Assembly: GCA_963556255.1 (NCBI GenBank)
Contig: OY744604.1
Coordinates: 19,634,982-19,698,981 of the forward strand
Length of the DNA: 64,000 nt
DNA from: Allolobophora icterica
Taxonomy: Eukaryota > Annelida > Clitellata > Crassiclitellata > Lumbricidae
Direction: 5' to 3'
A program made the translations under genes and the position numbers. Of the stretch, positions 9,665-16,773 are shown piece by piece (the first letter of the stretch is position 1; every line of letters starts with the position of its first letter). The notes under the pieces are model-generated. The model saw nothing but the letters and a program-made list of their open reading frames with translations. It made no database searches and was not told the origin of the DNA.

Positions 9665-10039
9665 CTAACATAGGTCAAGCACGATGTCTTCAAAATTCTT
9701 TCCAGCAGCGAGCTCTCTTAGCACGGTCAGGCAGAGATGACCACATACCACATCATCGGGCCCCTGTAGCTGGAACGTCTGTGTTCTTATAGGATTTTTT
9801 AAATATCGAGAAATTTCGAGAGGCGGATCCAGCCCATAACTGTCAAAATAGACGGCTGTAGGTCCATCTATCCAATAGGCGACCCAGTGAGTACCATCGC
9901 CGGAACCGGAATCTAAATTAACAACTCCACACTCCTTCTCACGAGCCACGGCGGGCAGACCATCTCGCATGAAAACACCGCGGAAATGCGGCAGACCTCG
10001 GGCAACTTTCTCTATATCGAAGTTGCTAAGAGGTTTTAG
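9665..10039 (-). CDS. PRO: Adenain-type cysteine protease (maturation protease), probably made by -1 frameshifting
   Basis: It belongs to the Ulp1/adenain fold and would mature virion proteins. Numbered from the first Met (codon at 9970), the triad is His28 (GTHWVAYW), Asp43 (YFDSYG) and Cys76 (VVCGH), with the oxyanion Gln69. That 101-residue product would lack the N-terminal helix of this family. The frame is open for 23 more codons upstream (to 10039, beginning LKPLSNFDIEKVARG, then HFRGVF). They fit the family's N-terminus but contain no ATG. The frame joins the upstream pX-like ORF exactly at a slippery A AAA AAC by a -1 shift. I therefore annotate the coding part from 10039; the Met at 9970 is a fallback start. 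It is followed 30 bp later by the fibre gene. Confidence 0.88.
   Translation of the reverse strand, partial: LKPLSNFDIEKVARGLPHFRGVFMRDGLPAVAREKECGVVNLDSGSGDGTHWVAYWIDGPTAVYFDSYGLDPPLEISRYLKNPIRTQTFQLQGPDDVVCGHLCLTVLRELAAGKNFEDIVLDLC
9996..10033 (-). promoter_or_regulatory. Stem-loop downstream of the frameshift site
   Basis: On the minus-strand RNA, CCTC (10030-10033) pairs with GAGG (9996-9999), and GCAACTT (10020-10026) pairs with AAGTTGC (10002-10008). The 7-bp inner stem is perfect with an 11-nt loop. The two stems are separated by a small internal loop (TTA/CC). The structure begins 5 nt after the slippery heptamer, within the usual spacing for a -1 frameshift stimulator. No pseudoknot partner was identified. 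Confidence 0.75.
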
Positions 10040-10527
10040 TTTTTTTGTCCGATGTAGAGACCCGATCCTTTACACATTGGACAACAACCACCACGAGTCT
10101 GGCGCCCGAGATATAAACCGGACCCCCGCGCCTCGAGTGCGCGATTGTGACGCTCCGCCTCCGCCTGTGCGGCGTCGTTGGCCTGTTTGTTGTGCACGGC
10201 CTCTGTCACCCCAGCGGCAATACCACCCGCCGCGGATAACCCACCAAAAAGCAGTGGGAGGAGAGCCAGTAGTGGAAGAAATCCGCCCGATTTTGTCATC
10301 TTTTTCAATTGTGTTTTGGTGAATCTCAGCTCCATGCCAACGCCTTCCGAAATCTTCCTCACGATTCGGGCGGCTTGAACTTTTGTCAGCGCGAGCTTAT
10401 CGTCTCCACGAAGCTGGCCATGAGTGAGCCGGATCGTGGCGCCAGTGCCATCGCGCGCAGCTTTAGCCAATGTTGCCTTTTGCCCTTCGGTCAGCGAAAG
10501 GCCGAACGCAACGTATTCAGTTTTCAT
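10036..10527 (-). CDS. pX-like core/minor virion protein, frameshift donor for the protease
   Basis: It is 163 residues from ATG at 10527. The N-terminal half has three short lysine-rich repeats of a helix that prepares DNA or membrane binding (SLTEGQKATLAKAARDG; RLTHGQLRGDDKLALTKVQ; RFTKTQLKKMTKSG). Then comes a hydrophobic Gly/Leu stretch near residues 81-105 (GGFLPLLALLPLLFGGLSAA). The tail has two GSGLYLG/GSGLYIG repeats flanking a CCPMC cluster. This layout (repeated T-x-x-Q helix words, then a membrane-like Gly-rich segment) matches proteins of Polintons and adintoviruses compared with adenovirus pX. The function is inferred. It ends on the slippery heptamer before TAA, so a fraction of translation should continue into the protease. 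Confidence 0.65.
   Translation of the reverse strand: MKTEYVAFGLSLTEGQKATLAKAARDGTGATIRLTHGQLRGDDKLALTKVQAARIVRKISEGVGMELRFTKTQLKKMTKSGGFLPLLALLPLLFGGLSAAGGIAAGVTEAVHNKQANDAAQAEAERHNRALEARGSGLYLGRQTRGGCCPMCKGSGLYIGQKN
10039..10045 (-). promoter_or_regulatory. -1 frameshift slippery heptamer A AAA AAC
   Basis: In the pX-like reading frame the codons are CAA AAA AAC TAA, so the heptamer is in the correct X XXY YYZ phase and the stop follows at once. A one-base backward slip reads CTA AAA CCT, the protease frame. The same heptamer type is used by known gag-pro frameshift sites. Confidence 0.8.
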
Positions 10528-10583
10528 TTTTGGAAAAAATATATCTAAAAGAGGGCCTTGTATCTAAATGTGAAAAACGATTT

Positions 10584-11879
10584 CTAGTAAACGACGTTGA
10601 ATTTGCTGCCATCCGATTCAAAATTCAGGAGTCGGTCGCTGATCAGGACGGCATATGCTGTCGTATTATTTGGTACCCCTTCGTTAAAGTCCACCTTGAT
10701 TTGTATGTCCTGTACAGAGGTTTTAAGTCGTTCAGATTGCCTCCGCACGTCCAGAACGAAGATCGGAAACAAATCTACAAATTCGATTGGTGTCAGTTGG
10801 CATGACGATTCACGCGCGTCTATGCCGCAATATTCTTCCTTGAAGTCACGTAGGGCCTTGTAAGCGCGAGAGGTTGTCCTCTTGGTGAAGTCGAGATTCA
10901 TGTCAACAACCGGGTAGCGATCGCTGTTGAGCATAGCGAAAATGTTGCGAACCTGCACATGGTCAAACAGTGCCGGATTCTGGCCTTGATGTGCATTCTT
11001 TCCAGTTTGAAAAGCAACAAGAATCCAGCGTGGCTTTTCCGTGCCCGACTTAACACTCAAACGCCAGGAAAAAGTCGTCGCTCGTGGCACCGCAATGTTG
11101 TCGCATTGCATGGCGCGGAATGCTACAGGTACCTTAACCTTGGCTTCAATCTGCTTCATAAGCATGCTTTTATACTCCAAAGCGGGTATTATATGCGGCA
11201 TGAACCAGGAGAGTTTAGTCAGCGTGATCTGGCCATTGACCGCAGCGGCTTCCTTGAAGATCGCGTCTGCATCCCCCTGCCGGCTCAGCAGTAAGGAGTG
11301 TTTAATCCCGTATACGACCTTGTGATAATCATCGCAAAAGCCGAATAGATGTCTTAAGGGAACGATGAATGAAAACGTTCCAATAGGGACGGGTTTTCCA
11401 ATGATCATCAGTCGACGGGCCTCGAAGCCGATATTCGCGGTCGCCGCCGCCGCACTCGTGTCCTTCTGCCAACACATGTTTAAACCTTCAGCTCTGGAGA
11501 AGTCGTCGCCGTAAACCAGCATGCCTTTCATCGTCGTGGCTTGCCCAGGTGACATGACATTCTCTATCTCGGTGTTGTTAGCCAGGTATCGAATCTGAGA
11601 AAACATGTACGGGACGGCGTTGTTGATGAATGACACCAACGTGTCTGCGATGTAAGCGGCGCCAGTTGTTGTAAGCCTGCCCTCCACAAGAAGGTAACTC
11701 TTAGAAGGCTGCGTGAAAATGTCTTGGTTCTGGATGTCTATCTGTATGGCCTGGCCATTGTTGATAGCCGCGGGATTTTGTGACTCATACTCGCGGTATT
11801 CAAACGATTCGATGCTATTGTCATCGGGCACCGCCGAAGCGATGTCCAACATTTCACTCGGCACGTCAAATGCCGCCAT
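10584..11879 (-). CDS. MCP: Major capsid protein, double jelly-roll (hexon-like)
   Basis: It is 431 residues from ATG at 11879. It matches the family of Polinton/adintovirus double jelly-roll capsid proteins. The recognisable sequence signatures are FTQPSKSYLLVEGRLT near residue 60, PGQATTMKGMLVYGDDFSRA near 120, TFSFIVPLRHLFGFCDDYHKVVYG near 175 and SDRLLNFESDGSKFNVVY at the C-terminus. In the virion this protein would form the trimeric capsomers. It lies between the pVI-like and pX-like genes, 56 bp upstream of the latter. Its start follows a minus-strand AACTATAATA box. The frame is intact. Family recognition is by remembered signature rather than by a search. Confidence 0.85.
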   Translation of the reverse strand: MAAFDVPSEMLDIASAVPDDNSIESFEYREYESQNPAAINNGQAIQIDIQNQDIFTQPSKSYLLVEGRLTTTGAAYIADTLVSFINNAVPYMFSQIRYLANNTEIENVMSPGQATTMKGMLVYGDDFSRAEGLNMCWQKDTSAAAATANIGFEARRLMIIGKPVPIGTFSFIVPLRHLFGFCDDYHKVVYGIKHSLLLSRQGDADAIFKEAAAVNGQITLTKLSWFMPHIIPALEYKSMLMKQIEAKVKVPVAFRAMQCDNIAVPRATTFSWRLSVKSGTEKPRWILVAFQTGKNAHQGQNPALFDHVQVRNIFAMLNSDRYPVVDMNLDFTKRTTSRAYKALRDFKEEYCGIDARESSCQLTPIEFVDLFPIFVLDVRRQSERLKTSVQDIQIKVDFNEGVPNNTTAYAVLISDRLLNFESDGSKFNVVY

Positions 11880-11990
11880 TATTATAGTTAAAAAAGTTCA
11901 AGCTTCAATTATTAATCATGTTGCAAATTAATTTCATATGTGGTGGGTTAAACATTTTTTTCCGTTTTGTGAATTAGTCGGAAATTTTTT
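11880..11990 (-). promoter_or_regulatory. Intergenic region ahead of the capsid gene
   Basis: This 111-bp AT-rich gap, the longest inside the structural block, contains TTTTTTAACTATAATAATGG on the minus strand, with a TATA-like core next to the capsid ATG. It is a likely promoter region for a highly expressed gene; this is inference from position. Confidence 0.35.
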
Positions 11991-12449
11991 TCATTTTGCA
12001 AGAAACAGACCCCTACCACAACGACTCGGCTTTATAGTCTTGAAACCGGATCCAGCAATGCGGCTGTTTATGTCAGCCATTGCCGGAACAACTGATGGCG
12101 GACTCACAGCCAGTTGTTTTAAGTATTCGATGCTCTTGTCGCTGAGCGCCTTCTCCAAAGGTGCGGGAACAACGGGCGCGGCAGATGAATTTTCATTTCG
12201 TAAATGAGCTTCATTTACGGCCGCAGCGCGTCTCGCTTTCACGGCATCGACGATCTGCCTGACGGCGGAGGCTGTTGTGGCGCCGGCTTTCGCGACATTA
12301 CCAACCGCCTTGGCAACGTTTGTGATTGTGCCTCTATTCGCCGAAATGAAGGAGCCTGCACGGCCAAGGAAACCCGCGATTTTGGGTATCCAGTCGAAAA
12401 GTCCACCACCCACGACACGACGCCGCTTTTTAATTCCAAGAACAAACAT
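11991..12449 (-). CDS. pVI-like minor virion protein
   Basis: I choose the ATG at 12449 (152 residues); the reading frame upstream to 12479 has only a GTG. Basic residues at the start (GIKKRRR) are followed by VVGGG and an amphipathic helix (LFDWIPKIAGFLGRAGSFI). Next are Ala-rich helices (residues 45-85) and a C-terminal stretch with RIAGSGFKTIK and a basic end. IAGS|G fits the adenain consensus (M/I/L)-x-G-x-G. GG before the amphipathic helix is close to the second consensus, so a protease-processed, membrane-lytic pVI-like protein is suggested. It lies 22 bp after the penton gene and before the capsid gene. The alternative is an unrelated basic protein. Confidence 0.6.
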   Translation of the reverse strand: MFVLGIKKRRRVVGGGLFDWIPKIAGFLGRAGSFISANRGTITNVAKAVGNVAKAGATTASAVRQIVDAVKARRAAAVNEAHLRNENSSAAPVVPAPLEKALSDKSIEYLKQLAVSPPSVVPAMADINSRIAGSGFKTIKPSRCGRGLFLAK

Positions 12450-12471
12450 GAGAATATTTAAGTGTGAAAAT

Positions 12472-13263
12472 CTACGCACTGCGGATGTGAAACCTTATAG
12501 TTACTGTCTCACCGCGGAGGTTTAATTGTTCACCATTCTGGTCGGTCAGCCACACACGAATGCCCTGTACGTTGCCAGCCGGTGCTACTGGTAGGTACAC
12601 TAGATTTTTCGGAGACTCGATTACCTTGTAGCCGGGCGACACATCCGGGAAAAAACTGTAGATTACTGGCAGCTGGCTACCATTTCGATACGATCCAGAG
12701 ATAATATCACAATTTACCAGGATTGTGTCCACGCGGAGAATATCGACTGGATTTTCTCCCTCTTTATAACCACTACCAAGCCTCTGAGGGTTAAAACCGA
12801 GCATTTGCCTGATGGTAGATTGAGCCATATTTACCTTATATAGGGCATTCGTAATTTTTATGAAGGCGCGTAGGGTAGATGCGTTAGCTCCTATGGTAAT
12901 AGGAGAATTAAAGCCGAGTGGTGCCACACCCGTCGGAGAATTTTGCTTTTCTAACTGCCTACCGATTTCATCATTAATCTGTGCGATCTCGTAGCTTCCG
13001 TCGGGCAAAATGATCGTCTTCCACGTCACACCATTGTCGGTGCTGTAGACGAACTTGTTATTTGTACTATCGATGTTGGGAATCGAATTATAAGTTTCAA
13101 GATTGACCAAAGCAAGCTCAAAGCGTCTTTTTGGATCCAGGTACAGCGGTGGTGAGAAAGCCGTGGTCCACCCTGTAGTATCTGAGGAAACAACTATACT
13201 AAAATTTTCCTTAGGCTGTAAAAGTTCTCTAATTTCTTCGAGCAGTTTCTCCGAGCGTTCCAT
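12472..13263 (-). CDS. Minor capsid protein (penton-like)
   Basis: It is 263 residues from ATG at 13263. It starts with a short coiled-coil-like helix (residues 1-16, MERSEKLLEEIRELLQ). A beta-rich body follows, carrying RFELALVNLETYNSIPNI and DNGVTWKTIILPDGSYEI. This is the signature of the Polinton minor capsid family with a single jelly roll that occupies the fivefold vertices. The region YGFNPQRL-like (MLGFNPQRLGSGY) and the C-terminal VTIRFHIRSA are also typical. The order split structural gene, penton, pVI-like, capsid is tight (10 bp before this start). The frame is intact. The assignment uses remembered family features, not a search. Confidence 0.75.
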   Translation of the reverse strand: MERSEKLLEEIRELLQPKENFSIVVSSDTTGWTTAFSPPLYLDPKRRFELALVNLETYNSIPNIDSTNNKFVYSTDNGVTWKTIILPDGSYEIAQINDEIGRQLEKQNSPTGVAPLGFNSPITIGANASTLRAFIKITNALYKVNMAQSTIRQMLGFNPQRLGSGYKEGENPVDILRVDTILVNCDIISGSYRNGSQLPVIYSFFPDVSPGYKVIESPKNLVYLPVAPAGNVQGIRVWLTDQNGEQLNLRGETVTIRFHIRSA

Positions 13264-13273
13264 CTTGTGTGCT

Positions 13274-13831
13274 TTATTTTATGAGCATGTTTCTATTCAA
13301 TTCGAGTGCCAGCTCTTTGGAGATCGCACCGGAACGCAGTAACTCGTCAAGAATGGCGGAGATTTCGTTGTCAAGACCAGTGTTTCCCGCGGCCCTAGAG
13401 GCCACCAAAAGCTGTAACCTCTCTACCAGGGCGTTTGGGTCGTTATAAAATTGCACCGCGCCGCCACGAATCAGCTGGAACTTTTTACTTTTCCGGCCAT
13501 GAATAGGCAGACCAGACATCTGTACGAGCTTTTTGAAAGTTTCAATTGCCTGAGGCGAATATTGCTTAGTCTTAACGAAGCGTTTCGTTAACAGGCTGAA
13601 CAATGACTCATCGGCAGGAGCTTCGAGCACGAGGTTCCCACCTTTAAACACTCTTAGTCTACCAGCAGACAGCGCGACGGGGTCGACGGAGAGCTCACCC
13701 AAGGCGCTACCTTGTAATTTAAGAGGAACGGCTGGGACACTGAAAGCCTTTCCCTTTTTGATGAGGCTGTGGCCCGCTAGCAGTGTATGGATTCGCTTTT
13801 TATATTCCCTTAGGGCTTTCGATATCTGCAG
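13274..13831 (-). pseudogene. C-terminal half of a split structural gene (no ATG)
   Basis: The frame is open from 13831 to the stop at 13274 (185 codons) but has no ATG. The first codon resembling a start is TTG at 13702. It begins KALREYKKRIHTLLAG. It ends with a helical domain containing YNDPNALVERLQLLVASRA, AGNTGLDNEISAILDELLRS and ELNRNMLIK. In related Polinton elements a domain like this follows the N-terminal domain encoded at 13800-14378 in one protein. The two frames overlap by 32 nt and differ by +1. Either a frameshift mutation broke the gene, or a +1 programmed shift joins them. Function is unknown, presumably virion structure or assembly. Confidence 0.5.
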
Positions 13832-14378
13832 TCACCTCATCTACCTTTTCTTCGTCTCCTTGCTTATTGGCTTTCCTTTTCTCTTTGCCCAGGGTGTGGC
13901 GATTATAGTGATTTACCTCACCGATTATCTTTTCAGCACCTGCAATGTCGGCTAAATCGAGCTCGCTCGGAGGTTTAAACCCATGCCGTGTGATTGCCGC
14001 GACGTTGAGATATTTGTTTGGATCTACTAACAATGCGGGGGGAATTCGTGATGTTGGAAGCGCTGGAAGGGCTGGAGCAGCTGCTGTTCCTGCGGAATCA
14101 CCGAACAAAGCTGCTATCGGGTTATAATTAGCAGACTCTGAAATCTGCGCCGGCAAATCCTGTAAAGCGCTGGTAACTTTCTGCAGCTCCTTAGACGTAG
14201 CCGCCTGGGATTCAGCCGTGGCTGTGGCTATTGGTTTGAAAAGCTTTGCCGGATCGTACTGAAGGTTGGCTTCACCGAGTTTCTCATCCACGAAACGTTG
14301 TCTCAATCGATTTCTCCGAGCTAAATAATCCTGAGTCAACGCGTCTCGCTCCTGTTTAGACGAAACTTTTGTCCACAT
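13800..14378 (-). CDS. N-terminal half of the split structural gene
   Basis: It is 192 residues from ATG at 14378. It begins MWTKVSSKQERDALTQDYLA followed by a basic helix (RRNRLRQRFVDEKLGE), then AKLFKPI and a helical region with Ser/Thr/Gln. A Pro/Ala linker (residues 100-125) precedes a charged C-terminus ending KGI before TAA at 13800-13802. The N-terminal signature (W..V..KQER...DYL..R.R..QR) is one I know from Polinton proteins that are longer and continue into a domain like that of 13274-13831. Alone it would be truncated. The stop context is ATA TAA A; skipping the T would continue in the downstream frame. It lies 40 bp downstream of the ATPase gene. Confidence 0.6.
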   Translation of the reverse strand: MWTKVSSKQERDALTQDYLARRNRLRQRFVDEKLGEANLQYDPAKLFKPIATATAESQAATSKELQKVTSALQDLPAQISESANYNPIAALFGDSAGTAAAPALPALPTSRIPPALLVDPNKYLNVAAITRHGFKPPSELDLADIAGAEKIIGEVNHYNRHTLGKEKRKANKQGDEEKVDEVTADIESPKGI

Positions 14379-14418
14379 CGTGATTGTATGTCGGCTATAT
14401 GTTGCCTATATCGTGTCT

Positions 14419-15105
14419 TTAAATACTTACCTTGGGCTTATAGAAGCGATCGAACCCGCAACGATATTTTCCGTCGTACACCTTTGACGTTAAATCTATG
14501 ACTGCAAATCCATATGGCTGGGCAGCACACTCGCTGAAGAACGTACGGAACTCATCGAAAGACATGTCGCCGCCCACGAACGTATCGTGAATGGCTCGCA
14601 AATTTTTGCTGTCTTGGTTGAAGAGGACGATAAGATTAGCATTGTCACGGATCGCTTGCTTCGGAATTCGAAAATAATTCTGCGTTAAGTAGAAGCAGTC
14701 CGCGCCACCGTGTCGACCCATAGTGAAATACCTTTCGATGGGCGACTGTTTTTCAAGCATGACGTCATCGAACACTAGAAGGCTTCTGGCATTCTTATTT
14801 AATGATTCAACTGGAACTATTTCATCTGAGCAAGAGTGAAAGGAAGCCACTTCCTTCCCGGCAACTTTTTCGAGTTCTGTTATCCAGTCCCGAAGAAACT
14901 GATATTTTTCCTGTCCCAGAGACTTTGAGTATAGATAGAGCCGGTCAAAACGTAGGTACCCCTTCTTCAGAAGGAGGTTGAGTAGTAGGTTTGTTTTTCC
15001 ACATCCGCTAGGCCCACAGATTATGCATCGTATGCTTGATGGCAACAACCAATGGTGGTGTTTTTTCCCATCGTCGGCTTCGAGGTCAAAATTTGTTATT
15101 TCCAT
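14419..15105 (-). CDS. ATP: Packaging ATPase, FtsK/HerA type (A32-like)
   Basis: It is 228 residues. I choose ATG at 15105 (MEITNFDLE). The frame extends to 15252, but that part has no similarity to the family and overlaps the divergent gene. Walker A is CGPSGCGKTNLLL (residues 30-42). Walker B is SLLVFDDVMLEK (about residue 107-118). A motif GRHGGADCFYLTQNYFRIPK follows with the sensor Gln. The protein would pump DNA into the capsid. It is shorter than cellular FtsK, typical of virus packaging ATPases. It starts 38 bp from the divergent PLA2-like gene, so the two share one small promoter region. Confidence 0.9.
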   Translation of the reverse strand: MEITNFDLEADDGKKHHHWLLPSSIRCIICGPSGCGKTNLLLNLLLKKGYLRFDRLYLYSKSLGQEKYQFLRDWITELEKVAGKEVASFHSCSDEIVPVESLNKNARSLLVFDDVMLEKQSPIERYFTMGRHGGADCFYLTQNYFRIPKQAIRDNANLIVLFNQDSKNLRAIHDTFVGGDMSFDEFRTFFSECAAQPYGFAVIDLTSKVYDGKYRCGFDRFYKPKVSI

Positions 15106-15143
15106 ATAGAGACAACGAGTTATGATTGTATTCAACGAACACA
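15106..15143. promoter_or_regulatory. 38-bp divergent promoter region
   Basis: The spacer lies between the ATPase (minus) and PLA2-like (plus) start codons. It contains ATATAGAGACAACGAG at the ATPase side. With so little room, core promoter elements must overlap or lie within the genes. Function inferred from position. Confidence 0.4.
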
Positions 15144-15710
15144 ATGTATTGCCTACGATGTAAGAAACATACTGAGACTTCAAATGAAACAATCGTCGAG
15201 TTACGAAACGGTCGGCCAGCCAAGAAGGGAACCTGTGCCGTCTGCGGTGCAAAGAAGAGCCAAATTTTGCCTTCTAAAGTGCGAAAGACTGGAGGTTCTC
15301 TACTGAATAGGGCCCTCAACGCTCTACCTCTGCCTGAGATGCATATGAGCCTTCCATCCGGTATGTCTTCGGAAGATAATCCGGGAGGTTCTTTTCAGAA
15401 CACGGGAAAGTACTCTTACTGTGGACCATTCACAAAACTCGATAAACGGCTGTCACAGCGATATCTCGGTGTTAATCAGCTCGACCGTGCGTGCCTCCAC
15501 CACGATGTGGCTTACGCAGTTCATAAAGATACTCCGGGGCGTAACCACGCAGATGACATCCTCGCTGCAGCCGCGTCGAAGATCGCACTCACCGATGAAA
15601 CTCCGGATTATGAGAAGAAAGATGCCCGGCTCGTATCGGCCATTATGTCAGCGAAGTCGAGGCTGGGGATGGGTTTTGGAATAAAAGGACGGCAGGGAAA
15701 ATGTAAATGA
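15144..15710 (+). CDS. PLA2-like virion protein with N-terminal zinc ribbon
   Basis: It is 188 residues from ATG at 15144; an in-frame TTG at 15126 is not needed. A zinc ribbon is formed by C3-C6 (YCLRCKK) and C31-C34 (TCAVCGAKKS). Residues about 85-160 carry a phospholipase A2-like core: a Gly-containing calcium-loop-like segment (YCGPFTKLD) and a His-Asp catalytic pair in CLHHDVAYAVH (His120-Asp121). This resembles the domain used by parvoviruses to breach endosomes and found in adinto-/Polinton-like elements. The C-terminus is Gly/Lys rich (GMGFGIKGRQGKCK). It is the first plus-strand gene, followed by the integrase 49 bp later. A membrane-lipid cleavage role in entry is inferred, as other key residues cannot be checked by eye. 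Confidence 0.75.
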   Translation: MYCLRCKKHTETSNETIVELRNGRPAKKGTCAVCGAKKSQILPSKVRKTGGSLLNRALNALPLPEMHMSLPSGMSSEDNPGGSFQNTGKYSYCGPFTKLDKRLSQRYLGVNQLDRACLHHDVAYAVHKDTPGRNHADDILAAAASKIALTDETPDYEKKDARLVSAIMSAKSRLGMGFGIKGRQGKCK

Positions 15711-15759
15711 AAATCATTTGTGTATGTGTTTACCTGTTTGTAATATATAGTTTACTGAA

Positions 15760-16773
15760 ATGTCTAAGCACCTTTCAGCCGTCTATTACAGCCCTAAAGG
15801 TTACTGGCGAGGCAAGGCTGCAGTGAAAAAACTAGCCTCAGCCGCCAAAGTTTCCGAGGCGGAGGCTCGTGATTGGTTGAAGAAACAAGTGGTGTGGCAG
15901 ATTTATTTACCCGTTCCACGCCGCATACCGCGTCCAAAGTTCGAGGAAAATCGCCCAAACGCCGTACACCAAGCCGATCTCTTGTTTTTACCTCACGATA
16001 AAGTAGGTCGAAAGACTTATAAATACGCTCTCACTGTTGTTGATGTTGCTTCACGATACAAAGAAGCTGAACCGTTGATCAACAAAAGTGCGACCGAAGT
16101 CGCCGCCGCTCTAAGCCGGATCTACAAGAGGGGTCCATTGACTTGGCCTCGACTCTTTCAGGTCGACCCTGGCCGCGAATTTATGGGTGATTTTACACCG
16201 TTGCTGGCGAAGCACGACGTTCTTGTAAGACGCGGACAGGCCGGAAATCATCGCCAACAGGGCATCGTTGAACGCTTTAACCGTACTCTAGCTGAGCGAC
16301 TTTTCGGTGCCCAGTACGCTCAGGAATTGCTTCTGGCTGCAAGGGGGTCATCCGAACGGTCAGTGGAATGGGTTCGACGATTGCCCGAAGTTGTAGCTGC
16401 ACTAAACGATGAGCCGACGCGCTTGCTCGACATGAAGCCGGTTGAAGCGATGAAAGCTGCTAAAGTGACACAGAAGCCCTCTCATTCACAAATGAAAACT
16501 CGTTTGTGGGGCTTGGATGAGCCTGTTCTCGGGCACGACGTTCTCGTCCGATATTTGTACGCTCCCGGCGAGCTCGAAGGTGGAAGCAAACGTGCCACCG
16601 ATCCTAACTGGTCGCTCACCATCCACGCTATTTTGGATGTTGTTCGGCAGGCTGGCCAACCGGCTTTATACCATCTGGTAGACGGTCCTGCCCGCGGGTT
16701 TGTACGTGAGGAGCTGCTTCTGGTTCCTATGGGCACTGAGCTACCACCCGATAGAATACTCAACCGTCGTTGA
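15760..16773 (+). CDS. INT: Retrovirus-like DDE integrase
   Basis: It is 337 residues from ATG at 15760. The integrase core has Asp73 (HQADLLFLP), Asp136 (RLFQVDPGREF) and Glu171 (GIVERFNRT), with 34 residues between the last two acids, matching the DDE arrangement of Polinton and retroviral integrases. The N-terminal helical part (residues 1-50) lacks an obvious HHCC zinc finger. The C-terminal region (residues 250-330) is a small beta-type domain ending in RGFVREELLLVP. It would insert the element's DNA into the host genome. It runs tail to tail with the polymerase gene, overlapping its 3' end by 14 bp. The frame is intact. Confidence 0.95.
   Translation: MSKHLSAVYYSPKGYWRGKAAVKKLASAAKVSEAEARDWLKKQVVWQIYLPVPRRIPRPKFEENRPNAVHQADLLFLPHDKVGRKTYKYALTVVDVASRYKEAEPLINKSATEVAAALSRIYKRGPLTWPRLFQVDPGREFMGDFTPLLAKHDVLVRRGQAGNHRQQGIVERFNRTLAERLFGAQYAQELLLAARGSSERSVEWVRRLPEVVAALNDEPTRLLDMKPVEAMKAAKVTQKPSHSQMKTRLWGLDEPVLGHDVLVRYLYAPGELEGGSKRATDPNWSLTIHAILDVVRQAGQPALYHLVDGPARGFVREELLLVPMGTELPPDRILNRR

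Noticed and set aside
10178..10548. Plus-strand frames opposite the pX-like gene
   Set aside because: Shadow frames without family features; the minus frame has the repeated lysine-rich helix words and the frameshift site.
12450..12479. GTG start of the pVI-like protein
   Set aside because: The in-frame ATG at 12449 gives a sensible N-terminus; GTG starts are rare in animals.
15126..15143. TTG start for the PLA2-like protein
   Set aside because: An ATG at 15144 directly precedes the zinc-ribbon YCLRC and fits better for a eukaryotic host.
15106..15252. Upstream extension of the ATPase frame (49 extra codons)
   Set aside because: It has no family similarity, covers the divergent promoter and the start of the PLA2-like gene, and the Met at 15105 sits at the usual distance from Walker A.
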